DNA of 45,646 bases from CAZPZZ01 sp964591245 (GTDB lineage Bacteria; Acidobacteriota; Vicinamibacteria; Vicinamibacterales; UBA8438), in assembly GCA_964591245.1 (NCBI GenBank), contig CAZPZZ010000015.1, positions 1 through 45,646 on the forward strand. The letters run 5' to 3'. The position numbers and the translations under genes are program-made. Positions 24,200 to 33,222 of the stretch are shown one piece after another (positions within the stretch are counted from its first letter, which is position 1; each line of letters starts with the position of its first letter). A model generated the notes under the pieces. That model saw only the letters and a program-made list of their open reading frames with translations, searched no databases and was not told where the DNA came from.

Positions 24200-27100
24200 T
24201 CAGACTGTGGCCGCGACCTTTTCGACCGTGAAGACTTCGATCACATCGCCGACTTTGATATCGGCATAGCGCTCGAACGCGATTCCGCACTCAAGGCCGT
24301 TCTTGACCTCGCTCACGTCGTCCTTGAACCTCCGCAAGGAACCGATTCGGCCCTCGTGGATGACGACATTGTCTCGGAGCAGGCGGGCCTGGGTCTCGCC
24401 GGTCCGCGTGATCTTGCCTTCGGCCACCATGCAGCCTGCCGCGGCGCCGAACTTCGGCACCTTGAAGACGTCTCGGACTGCGGCAGAACCAATCTGGATT
24501 TCCTTGACAGTTGGATCGAGGAGTCCGGCCATGGCTTTCTTGATTTCCTCCGTCACGTCGTAAATCACGCGGTGGAGGCGGATGTCAATCTGCTCACGTT
24601 CTGCCATGGCAGCAGCGTTTCGATCGGGTCGTACATTGAAGCCGACGATGACCGCGTTCGAGGCGGCGGCGAAGACAACGTCTCCCTCATTAACGGCTCC
24701 AGCGCCGCTGCTAATGAGTCGCACCTTGACGCGTTCGTCTCCAAGCTTGCTGAGCGCGTCGGCAAGGACTTCGGCGGAGCCCTGGACGTCGGCCTTGACT
24801 ATGATCGGCAGTTCCTTTGCGCCGCCCTCGGCAATCTGTTCTTGTAACGATTCGAGGGTTAAGCGGCCACCCTTTTCACCAAGAGTCTTCTCCTTGGCCT
24901 GACCCTGCCTCAGCAGGGCTATTTGTCGTGCTTTGGCGGCATCTGCGACTGCCTGAAAAGTGTCACCGGGCTGCGGGAGTCCAGTCAGTCCGAGTACCTC
25001 AACGGGGCTGGATGGACCGATTTCTTTCTGCTGTTCTCCTCGGTCATCAATAAGAGCGCGGACCTTCCCGACGATTGGCCCGGCGATGAAGTTGTCGCCG
25101 ATGCGGAGCGTGCCGTCCTTGACCAAAACGGTGGCTACTGGCCCACGACCGCGGTCGATCTTGGCTTCGAGTACTGTACCGCTGGCGCTGCGCTTCGGGT
25201 TGGCTTTTAGTTCGCCGAGATCCGTCACGAGCAGGATCATCTCAAGCAGTAAATCGAGATTTGTCTGCTCTTTCGCCGAGACTTCTACGGTAACGGTCTG
25301 TCCTCCCCAGTCTTCAGGGGTGAGTTCGAGCTCCGACAGCTCCGTCTTGACACGTTCCGGGTTGGCGTTGGATTTGTCGATCTTGTTTATCGCGACAATG
25401 AGCGGGACCTTGGCCGCCTTGGCATGGTCGATTGCCTCCCGGGTTTGGGGCATGACCCCATCGTCTGCTGCTACGACCAGTATCACGATGTCGGTGACGC
25501 GCGCCCCGCGCGCTCGCATCAGGGTAAAGGCCTCATGGCCAGGCGTGTCGAGAAAGACAATGCGCCGTTGCTTGAGCTCGACTGAGTAGGCGCCAATGTG
25601 TTGCGTGATGCCACCCGCCTCGCGTTCGGCCACGCGGGCTTTTCGGATGGCATCCAGAAGGGACGTTTTGCCGTGGTCGACGTGACCCATCACGGTCACC
25701 ACAGGGGCCCGCGACGTCAGGTCGTCTTCCTGCGCGGCCGTCGATTCGACCTGGAGCATCTCCTCTTCAAACGAACGCATCTCGACGTCGGCGCCGAACT
25801 CCCGCGCGACCATCGTCGCAGTTTCGGTATCCAGTGTCGTGTTGATGGTCATCATCATCCGGCGTTCGATGAGCTTCTTCAACACGTCTTTCGCCCGCAG
25901 CTCAAGCTTGTCGGCCAAATCTTTGACCGTCATTCCCTCCGCCAGGGAGATCGTACGGGTGATCGGTGGCGGTGGTGCCGGGGTGTACGGCGTGGATGGC
26001 CGTGGTGGACGCCGCTTCCGCCCGCCTGGAGGGCGCGGTGGCGGACGATAAGATGGACGGTAGCCGACGGCCGGTGTGGCCTGGCGCGCTCCCGGGCTAC
26101 GCGAGGGTTGAGAGGGCAGAGGCCGTGGTCCGCCGAGCGCTGCGTTTGGTCTCGTTGGTGCAGGGCCAATAGGACGAGAGCCGGGACGTGGTCGGGCTGG
26201 TGGCCGAGCACTACTCGCCGGTTGGGTTACCGTCGGGCCAATGGGCCGAATCGGAACGGTGGTTGTCGGCTTGAGTGGCGTCAATGGCGGCGGTTTGTCT
26301 TCGACTCTGAGTTTGAATTTCGAGGGCGCGACTCGTCCCGTCGGCGTGAACGCCTTAGGGGTACTCTCAGTCGGTGCTGCCGCCATGCTCCTACCTGGTC
26401 CTGGCGACGGCTTGTCGGCTTGCGCGGCCACCACGGGTTTGGTGTCAGGAGGCGGTGCGGCCGGTGTTGTATCGGCCGGTGGAGCTTTGATTGCCGGAGT
26501 GGTCGACGCCGCTTCGGCTACGGTCGGCGTTGGAGGAGACTCGGATACCGTGTCGGTCGTTGGGCTATCGGCGGTAGCGGTAACGGTGTCCGCTTCGGCC
26601 GCCACTGGAATACCTGACGGAGTCTCGGTCGCCGATTCGGTTGACGACAAGTCGGGGTCCGGAGGAGTGACCGGTTCTTCGGTCTCCCGGGTGATTGCGG
26701 TGGTCTCGAGCATCGACTCCGTTGGCAGCGGTATTTCGTCGCTGGTTGTCTGCGGCTGCGTCTCTTCAGTCCTGACGGAAAGAGCGGGCGCGATTGTCTC
26801 GGGGGAGGCAGGTGGCGATGCAGGCTCTGTTTCACCCTCTGCGTCCGTGGGGGCTTTTGGTGCGACTGGTGTGACCGACCTTGCTTCTTCGATCACGATC
26901 GTTGGTTTTGGCCCGTGATCAGTGTCCTGGCTGATCGGCTCAGTTATAGGTTCTGTGGCCTCCGGTACTGACTCGTCAACGGCTGTGGTTTCCGGGTCTA
27001 CCATATCGCCTGGCTCGGCGACTGGAGTGTCCGTGGGGGCCGTGTCGAGCCGCGGGGGGCCGAGGCGGGGGCGCATTGACGGAGCTGGCGGCGTTGCGGA

Positions 27101-27340
27101 CTTTCCACTGGTACGCCCTTTAGCGGGTGAAGGCGTCGCTTTTGAGAACAGGCGGCCTGTGGGTAGATTCAGATCGCGATCGCGCGCGATACGCTCGGCG
27201 AACTGCCTTGCGACAATTTCCTCGATGGTGCTCGAGGCACTCCTGACCTCGATGCCATGTTCGCGCTTAAGAAGGTCGATGACCTCGTGACTCGGGAGCC
27301 CGAGCACTTCAGCGACCTTGTAGATCCGAATCGTTGCCAA
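24200..27340 (-). CDS. infB: Translation initiation factor IF-2
   Basis: A 1046-residue initiation GTPase that brings fMet-tRNA to the 30S subunit. A small N-terminal IF2N-like domain (ATIRIYKVAEVLGLPSHEV) leads into a Pro/Thr/Ala/Glu-rich linker of about 400 residues. A second IF2N domain (near 455-505) comes before the G domain, which has GHVDHGKTS (near 548), DTPGHEAF and NKID. Domains II, III and IV (initiator tRNA binding) follow, ending in VIEVFTVEKVAATV. The start appears to be a TTG, with AAAGGA 7 bases before it. The low-complexity linker produces long antisense open frames that are not genes. Confidence 0.97.
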   Translation of the reverse strand: MATIRIYKVAEVLGLPSHEVIDLLKREHGIEVRSASSTIEEIVARQFAERIARDRDLNLPTGRLFSKATPSPAKGRTSGKSATPPAPSMRPRLGPPRLDTAPTDTPVAEPGDMVDPETTAVDESVPEATEPITEPISQDTDHGPKPTIVIEEARSVTPVAPKAPTDAEGETEPASPPASPETIAPALSVRTEETQPQTTSDEIPLPTESMLETTAITRETEEPVTPPDPDLSSTESATETPSGIPVAAEADTVTATADSPTTDTVSESPPTPTVAEAASTTPAIKAPPADTTPAAPPPDTKPVVAAQADKPSPGPGRSMAAAPTESTPKAFTPTGRVAPSKFKLRVEDKPPPLTPLKPTTTVPIRPIGPTVTQPASSARPPARPRPGSRPIGPAPTRPNAALGGPRPLPSQPSRSPGARQATPAVGYRPSYRPPPRPPGGRKRRPPRPSTPYTPAPPPPITRTISLAEGMTVKDLADKLELRAKDVLKKLIERRMMMTINTTLDTETATMVAREFGADVEMRSFEEEMLQVESTAAQEDDLTSRAPVVTVMGHVDHGKTSLLDAIRKARVAEREAGGITQHIGAYSVELKQRRIVFLDTPGHEAFTLMRARGARVTDIVILVVAADDGVMPQTREAIDHAKAAKVPLIVAINKIDKSNANPERVKTELSELELTPEDWGGQTVTVEVSAKEQTNLDLLLEMILLVTDLGELKANPKRSASGTVLEAKIDRGRGPVATVLVKDGTLRIGDNFIAGPIVGKVRALIDDRGEQQKEIGPSSPVEVLGLTGLPQPGDTFQAVADAAKARQIALLRQGQAKEKTLGEKGGRLTLESLQEQIAEGGAKELPIIVKADVQGSAEVLADALSKLGDERVKVRLISSGAGAVNEGDVVFAAASNAVIVGFNVRPDRNAAAMAEREQIDIRLHRVIYDVTEEIKKAMAGLLDPTVKEIQIGSAAVRDVFKVPKFGAAAGCMVAEGKITRTGETQARLLRDNVVIHEGRIGSLRRFKDDVSEVKNGLECGIAFERYADIKVGDVIEVFTVEKVAATV

Positions 27341-27519
27341 CGTGTGTCCTTTGTCTTACGCGTATTTAGAACGACTTCAAACCAATGAGCGAGCTACGCG
27401 CCGAATTCCGTCCCGGTGTTACGCGGCGTTCCAAGAATCCGGCTTTTCGACCGACACGAACGAGTATCCATTCTTCGACCCACTGACCACTTCGAGAGCG
27501 ACTGGTACCAGTCATGTCC
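27341..27519 (-). other. nusA-infB spacer without ylxR
   Basis: Many bacteria encode YlxR (DUF448) here; I see neither it nor an L7Ae-like gene. One 49-codon frame on the minus strand (27366-27515) starts five bases after the nusA stop, but its product resembles nothing I know. Confidence 0.5.
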
Positions 27520-28968
27520 CTAATCCGCATCAGAGGTGTCCGTAGCTTTCTCGGGTGCTGGAGTCACCGTATCTTCCCCGGGATCTCCCTCTTCTGGCGC
27601 CACGGCTGGACTAGATTCGCTATCTGGGACTTCTGCTGGCCAAGCAGTGGGGGGCTCTATTCCCTCCTGAGGAATTGCTTCGGTCATCCCGCTACCGACG
27701 GCGCCACCGGCGGCCATAGTCGCTGCCTCGGCGTCTTGACGAAGCGCCTCGGCTGCTCCTTCGGAGATACCAAGCACATCGCTGAGTTCGGTCGAGGTCG
27801 CAGAAATCATTCGTTCGACGGTTTCGATACCGGCTGCATTCAACTTTTCGACCATTTCCTGATCGAGTCCAGGTACCGACAGGGGGGCCGGATCCGCGCC
27901 GAGTTCGTCGAACTGCGCCTCGACCTCACGCCGCTTCTCTTCTTCACTCTTGATGTCGATTTTCCAGCCGGCGAGCTTGGCAGCCAGGCGTACGTTCTGG
28001 CCTTTCTTCCCGATAGCTAGCGAGAGCTGCCGCTCCTCGACGACGACTTCGATAACTCGCTCCACTTCGTCGACCACCGAGACGCGTTGCACGCGGGCAG
28101 GGCTGATTGCGTTGGTCACAAAGCTTGTGGCATCGTCAGACCATTCGACGATATCGATCTTTTCGCCACGGAGTTCCCTGATGATTGCCTGCACGCGCGT
28201 GCCCTTCATGCCGACGCAGGCTCCCACGGGGTCTATCTCTCGTTCACGCGACGCGACGGCGACCTTGGCGCGATCGCCCGCCTCACGGACTGCACCACGG
28301 ATGACGACCGTGCCGTCGTAGATTTCTGGGACCTCTTGCTCGAAGAGTTTGATTAGTAGGACCGGATCCGTACGCGAGAGGAGGATCTGAGGCCCCTTGG
28401 TGTTCTTGTTGACGTCTTTGATGACTGCTCTCACGCGATCGCCGGTCGTGTAATTCTCGGCCCGGGATTGTTCCCGTCGCGACAGGAGGGCTTCGACGTG
28501 TCCGATTTCCACGATAATGTCGCCGTTTTCGAAGCGCTTGACGAGGCCATTGACGACCTCGCCAATCCGCTGGCCGTACTCGTCGAATACATTTTCGCGC
28601 TCGGCCTCACGGACCTTCTGGAAGATAACCTGCTTCGCGGTTTGCGCTGCGATTCGTCCCAGTACGTCAGTTGGCTTTGGAAATTCGATTTCCATGCCGG
28701 GCTCGGCTTCGTCTCCATAAAGCTCTTGAGCCTCGACGATGGCGATCTCGGTCGCTGGATTGGTTACTTCCGAGACAATTTGTCGTACGGCAAACAGCTC
28801 GACCTGGCCGGTTTCCGGATTGAATTTCGTACGGAGATTTTCGTCCGACTTGTAGTATTTCCTAGACGCCGTTAGGACGGCATCTTCGATGGCGGTAATG
28901 ATGATGTCCGCCTCGATGCCTTTCTCCTTGGCAAGCGCCTCAATGGTCTGCTGTAGCGCGTTGTTCAT
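27520..28968 (-). CDS. nusA: Transcription termination/antitermination protein NusA
   Basis: A 482-residue RNA polymerase-binding elongation factor. Domain order is standard: N-terminal domain, S1 domain (about 130-200), then two KH domains (about 200-350) with DPVGACVGMKGTRVQAIIRELRGEKID and LAIGKKGQNVRLAAKLAGWKIDI. A helix-hairpin-helix-like region near 385-430 (GIETVERMISATSTELSDVLGI in two pieces) follows, and an acidic Pro/Glu tail ends the protein. It is the second gene of the superoperon, 44 bases after rimP. Confidence 0.96.
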   Translation of the reverse strand: MNNALQQTIEALAKEKGIEADIIITAIEDAVLTASRKYYKSDENLRTKFNPETGQVELFAVRQIVSEVTNPATEIAIVEAQELYGDEAEPGMEIEFPKPTDVLGRIAAQTAKQVIFQKVREAERENVFDEYGQRIGEVVNGLVKRFENGDIIVEIGHVEALLSRREQSRAENYTTGDRVRAVIKDVNKNTKGPQILLSRTDPVLLIKLFEQEVPEIYDGTVVIRGAVREAGDRAKVAVASREREIDPVGACVGMKGTRVQAIIRELRGEKIDIVEWSDDATSFVTNAISPARVQRVSVVDEVERVIEVVVEERQLSLAIGKKGQNVRLAAKLAGWKIDIKSEEEKRREVEAQFDELGADPAPLSVPGLDQEMVEKLNAAGIETVERMISATSTELSDVLGISEGAAEALRQDAEAATMAAGGAVGSGMTEAIPQEGIEPPTAWPAEVPDSESSPAVAPEEGDPGEDTVTPAPEKATDTSDAD

Positions 28969-29012
28969 GAGATTCCCGTGAGACGATGTGATGCGCCATC
29001 TGAACGATGAGG

Positions 29013-29522
29013 CTAGATCTCCACTTCGAGCCTCGCTCGGGTCACCGTCTTCTCGGGTACCCGGTATTTCGATTTACCGTCTTCTACTACGATCGTCTGA
29101 TCGTCTATCGCCACGATCCGGCCAGATACAAATCGCTGACCGTCGATCGGGTCTGAAGTGACGATCCTGACCCGGCGCCCGACGAATCGGACAAAATCCG
29201 CTAGACCTCGTAATGGGCGGTCAAGCCCAGGCGACGAAACTTCGAGCGTGTACTTTTGCTCGAGCGACGTCTCCACGTCGAGTATCGCGCTCACGTCCAC
29301 GCTTACGGCTTGGCAATCCGTGACCGTGACGCTTTCCTCGTGTTCGCCATGCTCTGACACCTGCTCAGAAGGTAGGCGATCGATGATTATGCGCAAGACC
29401 CAGCCAATGGATTCACGACGAAACTGGAGATCGAAGAGCTCCAGTCCATGGCTGTGCGCCACACGTTCTGCGATTGTACGAATCGCAAGTATCCGGTCTG
29501 TTCCGGCCTCGGAAAGCGCCAC
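29013..29522 (-). CDS. rimP: Ribosome maturation factor RimP
   Basis: A 169-residue protein needed for 30S maturation. The family's GLELFDLQFRRE, VLRIIIDR, VSVDVSAILD, YTLEVSSPGLDRPL and FVRFVGRRVRI are all visible. An insertion of about ten residues rich in Glu and His (residues near 50-62) separates the first strands from the usual DCQAVS motif. The start is a GTG with no strong ribosome-binding site. An intrinsic terminator ends about 14 bases upstream of this start, so transcripts must read through it to reach the operon. Confidence 0.93.
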   Translation of the reverse strand: MALSEAGTDRILAIRTIAERVAHSHGLELFDLQFRRESIGWVLRIIIDRLPSEQVSEHGEHEESVTVTDCQAVSVDVSAILDVETSLEQKYTLEVSSPGLDRPLRGLADFVRFVGRRVRIVTSDPIDGQRFVSGRIVAIDDQTIVVEDGKSKYRVPEKTVTRARLEVEI

Positions 29523-29536
29523 GATGACAAGTCCCG

Positions 29537-29567
29537 AAAAACAAAAAGTGGGCCCAAACGCCCACTT
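29537..29567 (-). terminator. Rho-independent terminator between asnS and rimP
   Basis: On the minus strand AAGTGGGC and GCCCACTT form a perfect 8-bp stem with a six-base loop (29546-29567), followed by TTTGTTTTT. It ends about 90 bases after asnS. With only about 14 bases left before the rimP start, there is no room for another promoter, so it may also act as an attenuator of the rimP-nusA-infB operon. Confidence 0.8.
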
Positions 29568-29596
29568 GTTTACAAAACCGCGAACGTAACCGTAAA

Positions 29597-29605
29597 ACTA
29601 TATCA
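29597..29605 (-). promoter_or_regulatory. Extended -10 promoter candidate upstream of the rimP terminator
   Basis: TGATATAGT on the minus strand fits the extended -10 pattern TGnTATAAT with one mismatch; the -35 region is poor. Initiation would be near 29590, so the transcript would at once form the terminator hairpin. Confidence 0.35.
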
Positions 29606-29656
29606 TGACTGAGCGATGGAGAAATGACGGCTTGCCTGGTTCGCCTGACCCATCCA

Positions 29657-31006
29657 TCAGAAATCGATCGTTCCGGGCGCTCGAGGGCAGGGAATGACGT
29701 CTCGAATGTTGGTCATACCAGTGACGTATTGAATGAGGCGTTCGAAGCCGAGGCCAAAGCCGGCGTGCTCGACGCTGCCGTAGCGGCGTAGGTCTCGATA
29801 CCACCCTAGCTCGTGTCGGTCGATGTTCAGCTCGTCCATTCGGCGGTCGAGCATGTCGAGGCGTTCCTCTCGTTGGCTTCCGCCGATGATCTCGCCGATG
29901 CGGGGAGCGAGGACATCCATGGCTGCAACGGTTTTGCCGTCGTCGTTCACGCGCATGTAGAACGGTTTGAGCGTGCGGGGGTAGTTCATGACGATAACGG
30001 GTCCCCCGACGACGTGGTCCGTGAGATACCGTTCGTGCTCAGAGGCCAGATCGTCGCCCCACCGGTGAGGAATCTTGAAGGTCGATCCTGCGGCATCCAG
30101 GTGACCGGACGCCTCCGTGTACGAGATGCGGGCGAATGGCGTTTCGGGGATTCGGCTTAGCTCGGCGATGGATATCGCCTTGTAATGCGTCTCGAAGAAC
30201 GCAAGTTCCGCTTCGCAGCGTTCGAGTGCTGCTGTGCACATGGCCTTCAAGAAATCTTCTGCCAGATCAGCGTTGTCCTCCAGATCGGTGAACGCCATTT
30301 CTGGCTCAATCATCCAGAACTCGGAAAGGTGCCTTGAGGTATTAGAGTTTTCCGCGCGGAATGTCGGGCCGAAGGAGTAGACGTCGCCCAACGCCAGGGC
30401 CATGAATTCTGCCTCGAGCTGGCCACTTACTGTGAGATGGGCAGGTCGGCCGAAGAACGCGCCCGCTGGCCCTGTCTTGGTCTCGACCCTGAACATCTCC
30501 CCGGCTCCTTCGGCGTCAGAGCCTGTGATGATGGGCGTGTGAGCCCACACGAATCCTCGTTCCTGGAAGAATTCGTGCACGGCCATCGACAGGGCGTTCC
30601 GCACGCGGAATACTGCTCCAAACGTATTGGTCCTAGGCCGAAGATGGCCAAGATCGCGAAGAAATTCGAGCCCGTGTCCTTTCTTCTGCAGAGGGTAGTC
30701 CGGCGGAGCGTCGCCCAACACATCCAACTCTGCTACTTGGACTTCGATCTGCTGCCCGGCCCCCGGTGATGCCTGGCTCATTCCCTGCGCTCGGATTGCT
30801 GTCCCCGTCAATACTTGCTCAAGCGATTCAAACGCGGGTGTGTCCTGATTGATGATGAGCTGGAGCGTGGCTTGCGTCGAACCGTCGCTAATCACGAGAA
30901 AGGCGAAATGCTTGGAAATACGCTTGGTGCGGACCCATCCGCAAACGGTAACAGGACTGTCCGGAGGGAGCGATTTCAGCACGTCGCGGAGCCGATTACG
31001 TTTCAT
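29657..31006 (-). CDS. asnS: Asparaginyl-tRNA synthetase
   Basis: A 449-residue class II aminoacyl-tRNA synthetase. The N-terminal OB-fold (VTVCGWVRTKRISK) binds the anticodon. Catalytic motifs follow: FRAENSNTSRHLSEFWMIEPEMAF (motif 2 region) and GFGLGFERLIQYVTGMTNIRDVIPCPRAPG (motif 3), both shown here in pieces. The ending PRAPGTIDF is typical of AsnRS rather than AspRS. Length agrees with the family. It lies 153 bases after the kinase gene, apparently as its own unit, and an intrinsic terminator follows. Confidence 0.95.
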   Translation of the reverse strand: MKRNRLRDVLKSLPPDSPVTVCGWVRTKRISKHFAFLVISDGSTQATLQLIINQDTPAFESLEQVLTGTAIRAQGMSQASPGAGQQIEVQVAELDVLGDAPPDYPLQKKGHGLEFLRDLGHLRPRTNTFGAVFRVRNALSMAVHEFFQERGFVWAHTPIITGSDAEGAGEMFRVETKTGPAGAFFGRPAHLTVSGQLEAEFMALALGDVYSFGPTFRAENSNTSRHLSEFWMIEPEMAFTDLEDNADLAEDFLKAMCTAALERCEAELAFFETHYKAISIAELSRIPETPFARISYTEASGHLDAAGSTFKIPHRWGDDLASEHERYLTDHVVGGPVIVMNYPRTLKPFYMRVNDDGKTVAAMDVLAPRIGEIIGGSQREERLDMLDRRMDELNIDRHELGWYRDLRRYGSVEHAGFGLGFERLIQYVTGMTNIRDVIPCPRAPGTIDF

Positions 31007-31159
31007 GGTTCTTCTTGCGGTGGCGATGCTGTTGCAATCTCTCGACCGAGTCGCCCCAGGTATCTCAAGGCGCCGCGTTTTCGTATCTCTGTCATTTTCT
31101 CTCGTCAGGCCTAGTTGGAGATAGGTTAACTTTGTCCATTGTCCTCGAAGTCGGAGAAT

Positions 31160-32230
31160 TCAGGCGATTTCGGGCAGGTGTGGGGTCAGAATCTCGAGGA
31201 GTCGTGCGAAGCGGGGATACGCGTGGAGCGTTTCCCGCAGGTAACGAAGCGTCCGTGGAATCGGTGCGGCGAATTCGTTTCGATGTAGTCGACTGATCTG
31301 GTGGCCGAAGGTGCCCAATGCTTTGAGGTGACGTTGTACCGACATAAGGTCGAAACGGCGGCGGTAGTCGGCCGACTGTGCTCCGGGTACGACCCGGAGG
31401 AAATAGGCAATCATCGCGTCTACAAAAACGGGTGTCGTGTCGACGTAGCAATCGCGAAGCAGTGAGACCAGATCATAGGTGTTTGGGCCCATGCGGGCGT
31501 CTTGGAAGTCGATCACGACCAGACGCCCGGGTTGCACCATGAGATTCCGGCTGTGGTAATCGCGGTGGCAGAGCACCCGTGGTTCGGCAGCTAATTCCGC
31601 AACGATTGGCGCCAATTCCTGTCGAAGAGCTTCTTCCTCGGTTGGCGGGATTCTTCGTTGACGATAGGCGCCCAGAAATTCAGACTGAAAGAACTCAAGC
31701 TCCCAGGAGAGCTTTTCCGTATCGAAGGCAAGCGTGAAGGGTGGGCCATCGGCGGGCTGATGCCCCGAGTGCAACTGGAGTCGCGCGAGATAATCGATGG
31801 CCTGCTGATATAAGGGGACGGGGTTGTGGCTGGGGACCGTGAGCCACTGCTGAAGCGTGTCATCGCCGAGGTCGTCCAAAGCCAGTATCCCGAGGTCGCC
31901 GGCATGGTGGGTTACTTGGGGTACTGGAATTCCGCGCTGTTCGAAGATCTTCGCAACGGTGAGCTGTACCAGTTGTTCGGGGTGAAATGGTGTGGCGTGG
32001 ATGGCGAGGACGAAGGAGCGATGACCTTCTGGGCGTATACGCGCGTAACAGCGGCTCGATGCGTCTCCGTGCAATCGCTCCACCGTAGTGGATTCGGGAG
32101 AGAGGTCAATTCGCTCGAGGTATTCCGTGATGCGACGTGAGACGTCGTCGTCACTTGACGGTAGCCCGGCCTGCGTTTCGGACGTCATCATGGTTGTGAC
32201 TGTGGATCGACCAAGGGATAAATCTTTCAC
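31160..32230 (-). CDS. Aminoglycoside phosphotransferase-fold sugar kinase (AmgK-like)
   Basis: A 356-residue small-molecule kinase. The ATP-binding lobe begins near residue 35 (RLHGDASSRCYARI). The catalytic loop is VLCHRDYHSRNLMV (Asp224, Asn229) and the metal site VIDFQDARMGPNTYD (Asp241). In Pseudomonas and Caulobacter, AmgK kinases of this type phosphorylate N-acetylmuramate or N-acetylglucosamine at C1 and are encoded beside MurU. Here a nucleotidyltransferase gene overlaps its GTG start by four bases (GTGA), suggesting the same pairing. The substrate is inferred. Start alternatives are two ATGs about 13 codons in. Confidence 0.7.
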   Translation of the reverse strand: MKDLSLGRSTVTTMMTSETQAGLPSSDDDVSRRITEYLERIDLSPESTTVERLHGDASSRCYARIRPEGHRSFVLAIHATPFHPEQLVQLTVAKIFEQRGIPVPQVTHHAGDLGILALDDLGDDTLQQWLTVPSHNPVPLYQQAIDYLARLQLHSGHQPADGPPFTLAFDTEKLSWELEFFQSEFLGAYRQRRIPPTEEEALRQELAPIVAELAAEPRVLCHRDYHSRNLMVQPGRLVVIDFQDARMGPNTYDLVSLLRDCYVDTTPVFVDAMIAYFLRVVPGAQSADYRRRFDLMSVQRHLKALGTFGHQISRLHRNEFAAPIPRTLRYLRETLHAYPRFARLLEILTPHLPEIA

Positions 32231-33222
32231 TGTGGGCGGTGGATTGTCGCCTCGATGGGTACCATCAGAAAGTCTCCGAGTTTTTGGCTATCTGGTATGT
32301 TGATTTTACTCATGACTCTGTCGGGTGGTGGGAGGACAACGACCTGACGAGACAGGTGGGTCCCAGCCGGGATCTGAACACCATCAGTGACGATGCACTC
32401 GGTCAGTACGCATCCAGTGTCGACGGACACGTTGTTCCATAGGATTGAACCTTGAATCTTGGCGCCGGGATGCACGTCCGTGCCGGAGCCGAATGGTTGG
32501 TTGGTCATGCCTTCTGTGGCGGCGATTTTATGGTTTGTCGTCAGATAGTCGGCCGGGGTCCCGATATCGTGAAAATCGCCGCTGACATGATGGACCGCGA
32601 TTTGGTGTCCGTTGGTCAGTAACTCATCGTACACGCCACCGATCGACGCAGCGGAGACTCCGTCTGGAAGTGGCTCGAAGACGTCGCTATTCGCTGCCTG
32701 CACGCCGACGAAATGGAGTGCGTTGCGTTGCTCCCCGGCGCGAGTGACTCCTGTAACCCAGCCATCGGTATTGGCCACGATTCCCCCGTAGCGGTCCGGT
32801 GCGGGGTGCGTTGTAACGGCCAGAGTCACACGTGCGCCACGGGAAACATGCGTGTTCCACAAACCGTTCAGGTCGACGTTGGTGAGGGTGTCACCGTTCA
32901 CGAGGAAAAATTGTGAATCCAGCAATGGAAGAGCGTGTCGCGGGCCACCAGCTGAACCCAGGACTTCACGTTCCCAGGAGTATCGAATCCGGCAGCCCTG
33001 CGTGTGCCCATCACCCAGAACCGCAGCTATGGTCTCCGGTCGATGATGCAGGTTGACCACAACCTCACGAATTCCCGCTGCGGTCAACTTCGTGACCTGG
33101 CGGCGGATGAGCGGGATGCCTGCCACGGGGACGGCGGCCTTGGCTCTGGAATACGTCAATGGACGCAGTCTTGTGCCTAATCCGGCCGCGAGAATAAGCG
33201 CTGGAGGGAGGACGTTGGTCAT
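32227..33222 (-). CDS. Sugar-1-phosphate nucleotidyltransferase (MurU-like) with C-terminal beta-helix
   Basis: A 331-residue protein. The N-terminal Rossmann-type domain has the signature ALILAAGLGTRLRPLTYSRAKA (two adjacent pieces near 8-29) and FFLVNGDTLT for metal binding. After about residue 245 comes a hexapeptide-repeat-like stretch (VHPGAKIQGSILWNNVSV and onward), a short left-handed beta-helix. MurU of Pseudomonas lacks that extra domain; mannose-1-phosphate guanylyltransferases and GlmU-like enzymes have one. It would convert the kinase's sugar-1-phosphate to a nucleotide sugar. The ATG overlaps the CYTH stop as ATGA. Confidence 0.75.
   Translation of the reverse strand: MTNVLPPALILAAGLGTRLRPLTYSRAKAAVPVAGIPLIRRQVTKLTAAGIREVVVNLHHRPETIAAVLGDGHTQGCRIRYSWEREVLGSAGGPRHALPLLDSQFFLVNGDTLTNVDLNGLWNTHVSRGARVTLAVTTHPAPDRYGGIVANTDGWVTGVTRAGEQRNALHFVGVQAANSDVFEPLPDGVSAASIGGVYDELLTNGHQIAVHHVSGDFHDIGTPADYLTTNHKIAATEGMTNQPFGSGTDVHPGAKIQGSILWNNVSVDTGCVLTECIVTDGVQIPAGTHLSRQVVVLPPPDRVMSKINIPDSQKLGDFLMVPIEATIHRPQ

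Noticed and set aside
24122..24847. 241-codon plus-strand open frame over the infB 3' end
   Set aside because: The minus strand encodes the conserved C-terminal domains of IF-2 here, so this is a shadow.
25598..26617. 339-codon open frame on the plus strand across infB
   Set aside because: It is antisense to the Pro/Thr/Ala-rich linker and G-domain of IF-2; biased codon composition leaves the opposite frame open. Its product is Arg/Trp-rich without a recognisable domain.
26241..26918. 225-codon Val/Ser/Gly-rich open frame on the plus strand
   Set aside because: It is another mirror of the IF-2 linker; the repeating composition explains the open frame and there is no ribosome-binding site.
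27366..27515. 49-codon minus-strand frame after nusA as a ylxR gene
   Set aside because: It lacks the cysteine- and Arg-rich RTCVGCR-type motif of YlxR and resembles nothing known; it is kept only as a note.
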